A stretch of 64,000 nt of DNA from Megaustenia siamemsis (Eukaryota; Mollusca; Gastropoda; Stylommatophora; Ariophantidae): positions 56,596,833 to 56,660,832 of the forward strand of contig JAVIAB010000159.1 of assembly GCA_032433765.1 (NCBI GenBank), written 5' to 3'. How positions within the stretch are numbered: position 1 is the first letter of the stretch; every line of letters begins with the position of its first letter. Position numbers and translations under genes: made by a program. Under the pieces are notes generated by a model. It was not told the origin of the DNA. It saw nothing but the letters and a program-made list of their open reading frames with translations, and ran no database searches. Shown one piece after another: positions 23,105 to 33,920 of this stretch.

Positions 23105-26100
23105 AACTCTGAAAATATGGACTACGACCCTCCTTCTGAAAATATGGACTACGACCCTCCTTCTGAAAATATGGACTACGACCCTCCTTCTGAAAGTATG
23201 GACTACGACCCTCCTTCTGAAAGTATGGACTACGACCCTCCTTCTGAAAATATGGACTACGACCCTCCTTCTGAAAATATGGACTACGACCTCCTTCTGA
23301 AAGTATGAACTACGACCCTCCTTCTGAAAATATGGACTACGACCCTCCTTCTGAAAGTATGGACTACGACCCTCCTTCTGAAAATATGGACTACGACCCT
23401 CCTTCTGAAAATATGGACTACGACCCTCCTTCTGAAAATATGGACTACGACCCTCCTTCTGAAAATATGGACTACGACCCTCCTTCTGAAAGTATGAACT
23501 ACGACCCTCCTTCTGAAAATATGGACTACGACCCTCCTTCTGAAAGTATGGACTACGGCTCTCCTTCTGAAAGTATGGACTACGGCTCTCCTTCTGAAAG
23601 TATGGACAACGGCTCTCCTTCTGAAAGTATGGACTACATCCCTCCTTCTGAATGTATGGACTACGACTATCCTTCTGAAATTATGGACTACATCCCTCCT
23701 TCTGAAAGTATGAACTACGGCTCTCCTTCTGAAAGTATGGACTACGACTCTCCTTCTGAAAGTATGGACTACGACTCTCCTTCTGAAATTATGGACTACA
23801 TCCCTCCTTCTGAAAGTATGGACTACATCCCTCCTTCTGAAAGTATGGACTACATCCCTCCTTCTGAAAGTATGGACTACGACTCTCTTTCTGAAAGTAT
23901 GGAATACGATCCTCCTTCTGAAAGTATGGACTACGACTCTCCTTCTGAAAGTATGGAATACGACCCTCCTTCTGAAAGTATGGACTACGACTCTCCTTCT
24001 GAAAGTATGGACTACATCCCTCCTTCTGAAAGTATGGACTACATCCCTCCTTCTGAAAGTATGAACTACGACCCTCCTTCTGAAAGTATGGACTACGACC
24101 CTCCTTCTGAAAGTATGGACTACGACCCTGCTTCTGAAAGTATGGACTACGACCTTCCTTCTGAAAGTATGGACTACGACCCTCCTACTGAAAGTATGGA
24201 CTACATCCCTCCTTCTGAAAGTATGGACTACGACCCTCCTTCTGAAAGTATGGACTACGACTCTCCTTCTGAAAGTATGGACTACGACTCTCCTTCTGAA
24301 AGTATGGACTACGACTCTCCTTCTGAAAGTATGGACTACGACTCTCCTTCTGAAAGTATGGACTACGAATCTCCTTCTGAAAGTATGGACTACGACTCTC
24401 CTTCTGAAAGTATGGACTACGACTCTCCTTCTGAAAGTATGGACTACGACCCTACTTCTGAAAGTATGGACTACATCCCTCCTTCTGAAAGTATGGACTA
24501 CGACTCTCATTCTGAAAGTATGGACTACGACTCTCCTTCTGAAAGTATGGACTACGACTCTCCTTCTGAAAGTATGGACTACGACTCTCCTTCTGAAAGT
24601 ATGGACTACGACCCTACTTCTGAAAGTATGGACTACATCCCTCCTTCTGAAAGTATGGACTACGACTCTCCTTCTGAAAGTATGGACTACGACTCTCCTT
24701 CTGAAAGTATGAACTACGACCCTCCTTCTGAAAGTATGGACTACGACCCTCCTTCTGAAAGTATGGACTACGACTCTCCTTCTGAAAGTATGGACTACGA
24801 CCCTCCTTCTGAAAGTATGGACTACGACTCTCCTTCTGAAAGTATGGACTACGACTCTCCTTCTGAAAGTATGGACTACATCCCTCCTTCTGAAAGTATG
24901 AACTACGACCCTCCTTCTGAAAGTATGGACTACATCCCTCCTTCTGAAAGTATGGACTACGACTCTCCTTCTGAAAGTATGGACTACATCCCTCCTTCTG
25001 AATATGGACTACGGCTCTCCTTCTGAAAGTATGGACTACGGCTCTCCTTCTGAAAGTATGGACAACGACTCTCCTTCTGAAAGTATGGACTACACCCTCC
25101 TTCTGAATGTATGGACTACGACTATCCTTCTGAAATTATGGACTACATCCCTCCTTCTGAAAGTATGGACTACGACTCTCCTTCTGAAAGTATGGACTAC
25201 GACTCTCCTTCTGAAAGTATGGACTACGACTCTCCTTCTGAAAGTATGGACTACCCTTCTGAAAGTATGGACTACTCCCTCCTTCTGAAAGTATGGACTA
25301 CGACTCTCTTTCTGAAAGTATGGAATACGATCCTCCTTCTGAAAGTATGGACTACGACTCTCTTCTGAAAGTATGGACTACGATCCTCCTTCTGAAAGTA
25401 TGGACTACGACTCTCCTTCTGAAAGTATGGACTACATCCCTCCTTCTGAAAGTATGGACTACATCCCTCCTTCTGAAAGTATGAACTACGACCCTCCTTC
25501 TGAAAGTATGGACTACGACCCTCCTTCTGAAAGTATGGACTACGACCCTCCTTCTGAAAGTATGGACTACGACCTTCCTTCTGAAAGTATGGACTACGAC
25601 CCTCCTTCTGAAAGTATGGACTACGACCCTCCTTCTGAAAGTATGGACTACGACCCTCCTTCTGAATGTATGGACTACGACTCTCCTTCTGAAAGTATGG
25701 ACTACGACCCTCCTTCTGAAAGTATGGACTACGACTCTCCTTCTGAAAGTATGGACTACGACCCTCCTTCTGAAAGTATGGACTACATCCCTCCTTCTGA
25801 AAGTATGGACTACGACCCTCCTTCTGAAAGTATGGACTACATCCCTCCTTCTGAAAGTATGGACTACGACCCTCCTTCTGAAAGTATGGACTACATCCCT
25901 CCTTCTGAAAGTATGGACTACGACCCTCCTTCTGAAAGTATGGACTACGACCCTCCTTCTGAAAGTATGGACTACGACCCTCCTTCTGAAAGTATGGACT
26001 ACATCCCTCCTTCTGAAAGTATGGACTACGACCCTCCTTCTGAAAGTATGGACTACGACCCTCCTTCTGAAAGTATGGACTACGACCCTCCTTCTGAAAG

Positions 26101-26157
26101 TATGGACTACGACCCTCCTTCTGAAAGTATGCACTACGACTCTCCTTCTGAAAGTCA
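23105..26157. repeat. 27-bp minisatellite, about 113 units (3.05 kb)
   Basis: Unit TATGGACTACGACCCTCCTT + CTGAAAG. Variants fall mainly in one triplet pair (GACCCT, GACTCT, ATCCCT, GGCTCT). A 573-codon plus-strand frame of MDYDPPSES repeats and a 408-codon minus-strand frame both stay open because 27 is divisible by 3 and the unit has no stop there; frame-breaking indels at 23290, 25002, 25092, 25250 and 25362 show no selection for either. A higher-order repeat of about 1.42-1.46 kb is visible: rare variants at 23556-23690 and 23881-23910 recur at 25012-25150 and 25302-25330. Confidence 0.97.
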
Positions 26158-26275
26158 TGAAAAGAAGTCGAGAGGGAGATAGTGCGACTGGTTAAAGCAC
26201 TATCGCCATATTCCGTGCCCAGACAGAGTAGGGAAAGGGAAATGAGAAAGAAAGCACTTTTTACTTTTTCTTGAT

Positions 26276-26659
26276 GATGAAATAAACAGCCGAATTAGAA
26301 AAGCAGCTCCGACTTTCGGCAAACTCACCGAAAGGGCCTGGAACAACACGAAACTAACACTAAAGACAAAACTATTAATGTATCAAACGTGTGTGCTTAG
26401 CACACTATTATATGGATCTGAACCCTGGACAACATAATAAAATCAGGACAAATGACTAAATGTCTTCCTCATGCGATGTCTCCACAGAATAATGCACATC
26501 AAATAGGACAAAATAACCAGCGTAGCTGTCTTACAAAGTGCTAAGACTCCAACAATCATGTAGATGCTCAAATGTCAAAGACTAAGATGGCTGGGGCACG
26601 CCCAGCGAAAGGGAAAAAAAAACGTATCCCCATGCAAATACTATATAGTGAACTAATAC
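26276..26659 (+). pseudogene. LINE-G RT C-terminus, left half
   Basis: Reads EINSRIRKAAPTFGKLTERA, then TKLLMYQTCVLSTLLYGSEP, then RLRWLGHAQRKGKKKRIPMQ and ILYSELIHG. This is the C-terminal region of the widespread craniofacial-development-protein-2-like endonuclease-reverse transcriptase LINE type. It stops at 26659, where an RNase H LINE is inserted, and resumes at 27289. Contains stops (after WTT near 26433), so it is dead. Confidence 0.85.
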
Positions 26660-26670
26660 ACGGAAAAAAA

Positions 26671-27277
26671 GAGCAGAATAGTCTACGAAGACAATGGTGC
26701 ATACGTCGTGACCACGAGTAGCTTGACAATGGAGGCGATGGCAATGACCAAGGCATTCAAATGGTTAGAGTCACAAGACTACACCCACGCATGTATACTC
26801 ATATGAGTGATTCGATGAGCATAATAAAATAAGTGGAGGCGGGCTCTGTACGCATGCAATGGGTAGAGTCGTTGCAGAAATCCAAAATACGTAAGGTCAC
26901 CATTGTCTATGTCCCTGGACATGCGGGAGTACGGGGAAATGAAAGGGCGGACAGGTTGGCTAGCTGCGCTGTCGTTGAGGACGGGCAACCAATGGATCGG
27001 GCGGACATCATCAATGCCCTCCGAGATGCGGGAAGAGCACAGGACTTCGACAAACACAGATCCACGTCACTTCTTCGGATGATGGAAATGGGAGTTAAGT
27101 TGGGCACAGCCAGAAATGAGACACTTAGTGGCCGTGTAAGAAGACTTATCAACCAACATAGAACTGGAGTCGTCAGTCGCTGGACACTGAGGGAATTGCT
27201 GAGTAGGGGATCTGAGCACCTATGGACATGTTCGGAGTGCAATGATGATGACCCGCAAATAACTCAATAACTCAATA
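26671..27277 (+). mobile_element. RNase H LINE nested inside LINE-G, 11-bp TSD
   Basis: The longest RNase H copy here. It encodes SLTMEAMAMTKAFKWLE (motif with the catalytic Glu), a damaged THACILI..DSMSIIK segment where ILTD is expected, then YVPGHAGVRGNERADRLAS with the last catalytic Asp, and the tail LINQHRTGVVSRWTLRELLS, ending DDDPQITQ stop. The TSD ACGGAAAAAAA lies at 26660-26670 and 27278-27288. Stops near 26800-26830 inactivate it. The tail has two AACTCAAT units. RNase H domains like this belong to I- or Nimb-like LINEs (established knowledge); the exact clade is not determined. Confidence 0.9.
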
Positions 27278-27288
27278 ACGGAAAAAAA

Positions 27289-27470
27289 ACAAATCGACAG
27301 ACATAAACTACCATATAGAGATATATGTAAATCATCTCTGAATGACTCCTCCATCTGCGAAATTGACTGGGAACGTGTGGCAAGTGATCGCACATTATGG
27401 AGAGCATGTATGAGGAATGGTATAATATCATTTGAGACTGCTAAGGCAACGCTTAGAAGAGAAAATACTC
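27289..27470 (+). pseudogene. LINE-G RT C-terminus, right half
   Basis: After the nested insertion the outer LINE resumes: DRHKLPYRDICKSSLNDSSI, then WERVASDRTLWRACMRNGI and AKATLRRE, the conserved end of this LINE type (compare the general W-x-x-LA-x-DR-x-x-WR pattern). Homology fades after 27470; downstream sequence to 27610 is unassigned and open into the 48-bp array. Confidence 0.8.
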
Positions 27471-27610
27471 ATGAAAAAGGATGGAAAATCCTGTGGATCA
27501 GGGGGGCCAGACATGATCCTTCTGTTGCTGTGTGTGTTTGTCAAACAATGGTAGAATTAGCCACGAGAGAAGCTGTTCGACAAAAACAAAACCTCAAAAA
27601 TAAATACACA

Positions 27611-28175
27611 AGAACGTCCACTAGACCGTCTGACAAGACGAAAAGGGTCATATACACAATAGCATCCACCAGACCGTCTGACAAGACGAAAAGGGCCAAA
27701 TACACAATAGCCTCCACTAGACCGTCTGACAAGACGAAAAGGGTCATATACACAATAGCATCCACCAGACCGTCTGACAAGACGAAAAGGGCCAAATACA
27801 CAATAGCCTCTAGACCGTCTGACAAGACGAAAAGGGTCAAATACACAATAGCCTCTAGACCGTCTGACAAGACGAAAAGGGTCAAATACACAATAGCCTC
27901 CACTAGACCGTCTGACAAGACGAAAAGGGCCAAATACACAATAGCCTCCACTAGACCGTCTGACAAGACGAAAAGGGCCAAATACACAATAGCCTCCACT
28001 AGACCGTCTGACAAGACGAAAAGGGCCAAATACACAATAGCCTCCACTAGACCGTCTGACAAGACGAAAGGGCCAAATACACAATAGCCTCCACTAGACC
28101 GTCTGACAAGACGAAAAGGGTCAAATACACAATAGCCTCCACTAGACCGTCTGACAAGACGAAAAGGGTCATATA
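27611..28175. repeat. 48-bp minisatellite, about 12 units
   Basis: Unit TCCACTAGACCGTCTGACAA + GACGAAAAGGGCCAAATACA + CAATAGCC; two units lack 3 bp, and variants carry GTCATA for GCCAAA. Period 48 gives 16-codon repeats on both strands (STRPSDKTKRAKYTIA on plus). No evidence that these are translated. Confidence 0.95.
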
Positions 28176-28491
28176 TTCTTCATATAACATGTGGCTGACG
28201 ATGTTTAAAGACAGATACAGAGAGAATGCATGTTGATATCTTGTGTTGAGTGAGAGGCGTGCTAGATGTCAGGTGTGTTGAGTTTATTGCTGATAAAGTG
28301 CTGAGCTTCCCAGTTATGAAAATATTAAGTTGACGGATAATTATCTCTCCGTGTATTCAATATTAGTTTATTGGTGTTCTATTTATTTATTTAATTTTTT
28401 TTTCAAAAAGTGTATTTCCCAACATCTTTAAAGACGCTTGTGTAAAAAACGGAATCATACAAACTAATGTAGTTTCCTGTTGTATACTCAC

Positions 28492-28606
28492 CGACACACG
28501 AGCTCATCATCATTTGCTGTTTCAAACAACGTGACAAGAATTGCAATGTTCGTAGCCAAGCATGACTTCAAACTTGGACAGTCGAAACTATCATCATCAA
28601 CGACCG
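28492..28606 (-). CDS. Exon A3 of the six-cysteine repeat gene
   Basis: Minus-strand exon; acceptor TTTCAAAAG before 28606, donor GTGAGT after 28492; 115 bp, phase 1 to 2. The peptide includes DDDSFDCPSLKSCLATN, then IAILVTLFETANDDELVC plus CG. Shares C-x5-C-LATN with A4 and the DSFDC start with A1. Follows B2 in phase (NQS|AVVDDD), although B2 itself is frame-shifted. Its donor-side intron (28375-28490) resembles that of A1 (47180-47290). Confidence 0.85.
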
Positions 28607-28849
28607 CTTTTGAAAAGAAACATCAAATATTACATCAGAAACATGCTACTTCTAAAACATAATTTGGATTGTAAATGTTGGAAAAACAAAGAAAGATTTT
28701 TTTTTTTAAAAGGTGATCAAACATGTTTGAGACCTCAAGGAAAAACAAACAGAAAACTGCAGTCAAAATTGTGTTTTGTATGAGACTAATTGTACTAAAG
28801 ATATGACAAGACAATAATTTATTCTGGAGTTACTTAACCCCAAAGAGAA

Positions 28850-30165
28850 GTAGGTATCATCTTGGATTCAGAAAGAGTAAGAACAGTGAAAGGATGTTAC
28901 CCAATATCTGACAGAGTCCTTTTAGTGATATTGAATGGAAAGCCAATAGACATAAATCTTATACAAGTTTATGCACCAACAGCAGACAGTCTAGAGGAAA
29001 CAAATGATACATTTTACGACGAGTTAAATAAGGCACTTCGTGAATGCAAACTACATGAAACACTATAGTCCTAGGCAATTTTAACGCAAAAGTATGAAAG
29101 GAAAGAGTTGAGGAAGTAGTTGATTATTATGGATAGGCGAGAGGAATGAAAGAGGTGACAAACTTATTGACGCGGCAAGAACACACCATGATGATAGGAA
29201 ACACCTGGTTTAAGCAACATCCAAGACGTCTGTGGGCATGGAAAAGCCCAGGAGACAACGCACGTAATCAAATTGATTACAAAATGATAAGCAATAGATT
29301 TAGAAGCAGTCTGGTGTGTGTGAAAACTAGACCATGGGTAGATTGCAAATAGTTGTGGGAAAGCTTAGAGTAAAATTAAAAGCAACAAAACGAGCCTCAG
29401 TTAAAATTAAATTTATTCAAATCAGACAAGAAGTCGAAAGACAAATATAAAATCACAATCAGAACCGGTTCAATGCAATAAAGAAGATAGAAAGAATTGA
29501 TGGACAGCGGGAATGCTGAAAGAAGCAATGCAACAGACATCAACAGAGTTCATACCACCAGTGTGAAAAAATTAAAGAAAGAAATGGATGACAGATGCCA
29601 TTTTGCAGCTAATGGATACAAGAAGAGGAAATACAGAAAATAAAGATGGGTATAACAGATTAAATAAAGAAATTGTAATATAATGCAATGAATCAAAAGA
29701 AGCATGGCTAAAAGAGATGTGCAAAGAGATTGAAATACATCAAAATGGAGATGTCAAAGCTATCTACAAACAAATGGAAGAAGTAACAAAATCAAAAAAC
29801 ATTCAAAACAGGTTGTTTAAGATCAATGGAAGGAAAACTGTTGATTTAACAAGAAAGCATAAGGGAACGATGGACAGAATACATTAAAATCTTTATAATG
29901 ATGATCGAACAAAAGGAAATATTAAGGATAATGGAGAAGGACCAGAAATACTCGAACAAGAAGTGGAAGACGCCTTGCGTAAAATGAAAGCAGGAAAAGC
30001 TCCTGGACCAGATAATATAACTAAAGAAGAGATTGAAGCCATGGGTGATTTTGAAATAGAAATAATTAGAAAAAATATTGAATTATATTTACAACAGCGT
30101 ATATATACCAGACGACCTGCTCAAATCAATATTCATAGCCCTATCAAATAATTATGGTGCGATTG
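28850..30165 (+). pseudogene. LINE-A internal fragment: endonuclease end, linker, start of RT
   Basis: Begins in the AP-endonuclease domain (RVRTVKGCYPISDRVLLVIL, DINLIQVYAPTADS, then a decayed IVLGNFNAK-like GDFN motif near 29070). It continues through NTWFKQHPRRLWAWKSPGDN and SLVCVKTRPWVDCK, where the SDH motif is lost, and the linker RKKWMTDAILQLMDTRRGN, and ends soon after ALRKMKAGKAPGPDNITKEE at about 30165, before the RT catalytic region. Frameshifts throughout. Missing both ends, so not a simple 5' truncation. Confidence 0.85.
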
Positions 30166-30335
30166 AATGTTATTTAGTTATTTTGTACATCGTTATTTCA
30201 TGTTTAGTACTCGATGATGCCGGGACTTATTTGTGCAACTAATTTGTGGTATGAGGTCCATTAGTAAACTTGAAGCTCGATCAAATATTGAAAGAACAGT
30301 TTTCTCAATCCACTCTCTAAGTATGTTGGAGTTCG

Positions 30336-30578
30336 TCTCGGAGTGCAATGTTTGTGGTACCTTTCAGTCGGAGTGCAATGTTTGTGGTACCTTTCAGTCG
30401 GAGTGCAATGTTTGTGGTACCTTTCAGTCGGAGTGCAATGTTTGTGGTACCTTTCAGTCGGAGTGCAATGTTTGTGGTACCTTTCAGTCGGAGTGCAATG
30501 TTTGTGGTACCTTTCAGTCGGAGTGCAATGTTTGTGGTACCTTTCAGTCGGAGTGCAATGTTTGTGGTACCTTTCAGT
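30336..30578. repeat. 30-bp minisatellite, 8 identical units
   Basis: Eight consecutive units of GAGTGCAATGTTTGTGGTAC + CTTTCAGTCG with no differences apart from the last edge. Open in three forward frames and one reverse, including ECNVCGTFQS, which is a consequence of period 30. There are no spacers, so it is not a CRISPR. Confidence 0.97.
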
Positions 30579-31132
30579 CAAAGGCTACTAAATAAATCAA
30601 CGGAAGGCAGCTGACGGTCCCTGATGTCAATATTTATATAGTAAAAGTTTACACACATTGTATAAATGCTAGCAGTAACGATAATAACTACTCTGAAGGA
30701 ATGTAACCGTATAGGATAGAGCATGATGTGTTACATATACGAAGGATACGATCTATATAATGGGATGTTGATTTTACTTAATACACACATGTCGCACAGT
30801 AAGGAAATGCTGTTTTGTTAGTGAATCATTTTATTAGGGGTGTTAACTGATTTGTCAAAACAAAACAAAAAAATACGGTGAACAACGAATCCGCTGTATT
30901 ACAGGAAATATGTTTTAGACATAACATGTTGTCTGCTATGTTTGAAGACATATGCACAGAGAATGCATGTCAATATGTTGTGTTAGTACAGCAATGCGTA
31001 AGATATCAGTTGTGTTGTGTTATAGCACGATAAATGCACGACATATGTAGAATATTTGCTAACTATGTCAACGTGAGGAAGAAAAGTACACCACTTGAAT
31101 GATAATGTAGGATCAAAAAGGCTTACGCACAA
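30579..31132. other. Intron B2-A3 segment paralogous to 28185-28300
   Basis: 30917-31030 (CATAACATGTTGTCTGCTAT, then GAATGCATGTCAATATGTTG) is a diverged direct repeat of 28185-28300 (CATATAACATGTGGCTGACG, GAATGCATGTTGATATCTTG). The rest is unassigned. Confidence 0.6.
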
Positions 31133-31684
31133 GAATGTTTAGAATATGAATTAGACCACTAAGCAATGTTATAGGGAATGGTTGTTAGAATGTTTAGAAT
31201 ATGAATTAGACCACTAAGCAATGTTATAGGGAATGGTTGTTAGAATGTTTAGAATATGAATTAGACCACTAAGCAATGTTATAGGGAATGGTTGTTAGAA
31301 TGTTTAGAATATGAATTAGACCACTAAGCAATGTTATAGGGAATGGTTGTTAGAATGTTTAGAATATGAATTAGACCACTAAGCAATGTTATAGGGAATG
31401 GTTGTTAGAATGTTTAGAATATGAATTAGACCACTAAGCAATGTTATAGGGAATGGTTGTTAGAATGTTTAGAATATGAATTAGACCACTAAGCAATGTT
31501 ATAGGGAATGGTTGTTAGAATGTTTAGAATATGAATTAGACCACTAAGCAATGTTATAGGGAATGGTTGTTAGAATGTTTAGAATATGAATTAGACCACT
31601 AAGCAATGTTATAGGGAATGGTTGTTAGAATGTTTAGAATATGAATTAGACCACTAAGCAATGTTATAGGGAATGGTTGTTAGA
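31133..31684. repeat. 55-bp minisatellite, 10 identical units
   Basis: Ten consecutive copies of AGAATGTTTAGAATATGAAT + TAGACCACTAAGCAATGTTA + TAGGGAATGGTTGTT with no visible difference. Period 55 is not a multiple of 3. The complete identity implies very recent expansion or ongoing homogenisation. Confidence 0.97.
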
Positions 31685-32099
31685 CGTAACACCTTTCTTC
31701 TATGAACACAAAGAGGAAATACTCAGAATGTTTGGTCACAAAAATGCAACAAGTTGAATGTATTGAGAAAAGAGGTGCAAAGGAGGAAGATGAAATACAA
31801 TAAAACATATGGGAAAATTCCCAACAAGTTCAAATAATTGGTTTGATCAGATTTCTACAATAACGATTAGTAGTAATTGTGTACATGAAAGTGGTGGAGA
31901 GAAACAATCACTAACGACAGCAAATGTCTACAATCACTTGGTATTGCCAATTAGGTTAAGATGTGCACACAATCATGTGAAGTGCTTTACACACTAAAAA
32001 AAGTGACAATTATTGGTTATGATACAATAAGTTAATCTCAGTGTAAACTACTATATTGTTTTCATTAAAACAAGCCAGAAAAGCAACACTGTTATTTAC
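31685..32099. other. Intron next to exon B2, partly paralogous to the B1 flank
   Basis: 31895-31915 (GTGGAGAGAAACAATCACTA) resembles 44113-44133 (GTAGAGAAATAATCACCAAC), in the same relative position to exons B2 and B1. Also 32010-32035 resembles 13272-13298 beside B4. Otherwise unassigned. Confidence 0.5.
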
Positions 32100-32222
32100 C
32101 TGATTGATTACAAGAAGGTGCATAATGCTGGATCTGTGAGAGATAACTCTTGCCTCCATCTGATGGGAAGCAGTCTTTTGATGGAGGGGGCAAAAAACAA
32201 TCGAGAGTTTTTTTGTTTTTGC
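32100..32222 (-). CDS. Exon B2 of the six-cysteine repeat gene, with 1-nt frame shift
   Basis: Minus-strand exon; acceptor CGAACCAG before 32222, donor GTAAAT after 32100. At 123 bp it is one base longer than B1 and B4 (122). The extra base sits in an A-run right after the acceptor (GCAAAAACAAAAAAACTC). From there the family frame reads KTLDCFLPPPSKDCF, then GGKSYLSQIQHYAPSCNQS, a good B peptide with C-x8-C and the final Cys. Spliced in phase after A2, the frame would be shifted and hit a stop before the exon end. An indel mutation (pseudo-exon) or a homopolymer sequencing error would explain it. Confidence 0.75.
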
Positions 32223-32438
32223 CTGGTTCGTACAAGTTTAAACGAAATAATTAAAACAACATGACGATAACCTACACGTAATGTCTAATTGTGGCAGGAA
32301 TGTTTAAATACAAAAACGATAAACATAAGGCACAGTTAATGGTTTCATGGAAAATAAAAACAATTATGAAACGTACGAACAAAAACAAACAGAAAAAACT
32401 GAAAAATAAACAAATCATTGGAGACATATATGACACTG

Positions 32439-32691
32439 GGAGGCACGATAGCTCAGTGGTTAGTGAACTGGACTACAAAGGACAAGAGGTAGGGTTCGAT
32501 CCCAACCGACTGGACCGGTTCACCCAGCCTTTAATGGGTACCAGATTTTTTTTCTGGAAAGTAGATCGGGCGTAATACCGAGCACATTGCCCACAAAATC
32601 AAGTGCCGAAGGTCTGTAAAATTTATGGTCACTAACACCATATTTACTATATGCTACTTGGCGTGACGGGGGTACTTTACTTTACTTTTTT
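32439..32691 (+). mobile_element. S1 tRNA-derived SINE, copy 5 (plus strand)
   Basis: The only plus-strand S1 copy. Head GGAGGCACGATAGCTCAGTG then GTTAGTGAACTGGACTACAA, B box GGGTTCGATCCCAACC, body, then GGCGTGACGGGGGTACTTTA and a T-rich end. TSDs ATATATGACACTG (32426-32438) and ATATATGATACTG (32692-32704) match at 12 of 13 bases. Confidence 0.93.
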
Positions 32692-33878
32692 ATATATGAT
32701 ACTGACGACATTGTTTAAAGAGTTTAGGTATACAACAATCGAGTCTCTCACTTCAGTAGTAGTCTTTTTTCCAAACAAATATAGTGCGTTACACACTATA
32801 CTCAAGTTGTTCTATTCTTGTTGTGTCATCTTGTCAACAGTCATAACATGGCATATACCAGGGAATGAAGATAATGACACACAAAAGATCTATTTTCCGA
32901 CTTATTAACATAAATCATCAAACAAGACACCAAGGCAAAATATCATCATCGTGATGGAGTTCTTTAGTGTCAAGGTAGGAGATAATAACAAAGGAATTGA
33001 AAGACATTAGGAAAACACTGTAGAGATAAGATGAATAAAAACGGACAGAGATTGTTATAATTTTGTGAATTATCAAACCTTGCAATAGCCAACAACTTTT
33101 CTCCAGTAGAGGCGTTCACACAGTTATATTGAACTCATGATAACACCACTAAAACATCACAACAACAGTCCTGTATAAACACAAGGTTCGTCAGTCCATG
33201 CTGGTAGCGTGGAGCATGCACAGAAGAAACATCGGTTTTGCCAAAGTGAAAGTCAAAACAAAGAAATTGCATGGTGTAAACATGATCATGAAAATATACT
33301 CCAACCGCTTGCATTGATGATCTTCAAATGGCCTACATCATCCAATAAACAACCGATTTGTAACGCTGTCTAATCCAATAAACATTTTTGAATGAAGAAA
33401 AGAACGATATGGACAATCAATTTCATTTATTCAGGATACAGTTAATCATTGTGTAATTAATACACCGGGCTATATGCAAACCAGAAGAACATGCTGATAA
33501 TTGAGACCAAATAGCAAATATCCCAGATAGGAAAAAAGTTAAGCTACCTTTATTGACAGTAACAAAATATAACATTGTATGATTGTATGACTCCAACAAC
33601 AATGTCAATAATAGAACAAAAGCAAATATATTGATGACGCTGCAAAAAAAAAAATAGGGAACAACAAAGCTATACACTCTATAATGAACCAAATGTGCAA
33701 TCACCCACCTAGAACTAACATCCTGTCAAAGACAACAGTGAAATGTTGACATAGTGAAATGTTGCTGTCAGGCGAACAATGCAAACAAAGACAGGTAGAA
33801 CATTTTAAAATAATGATTACATAGTCGACAACCATTCAGTGTTCCGCATATCGATAAGAAAGTTGTTTTATCTACGTA

Positions 33879-33920
<42 letters not shown>

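Noticed and set aside
23305..25026. 573-codon open frame of MDYDPPSES repeats, and the 408-codon frame on the other strand
   Set aside because: Both arise from a 27-bp unit without stops; indels break the frame several times, no splice or start context, so not called as a gene.
27377..28087. 236-codon frame ending in STRPSDKTKRAKYTIA repeats
   Set aside because: First part is the LINE-G C-terminus; the rest is the 48-bp minisatellite.
30336..30578. CRISPR-like regular 30-bp repeats, also a CxxC peptide repeat
   Set aside because: Units are directly adjacent with no spacers, and the genome is eukaryotic; the CxxC text is only the translated minisatellite.
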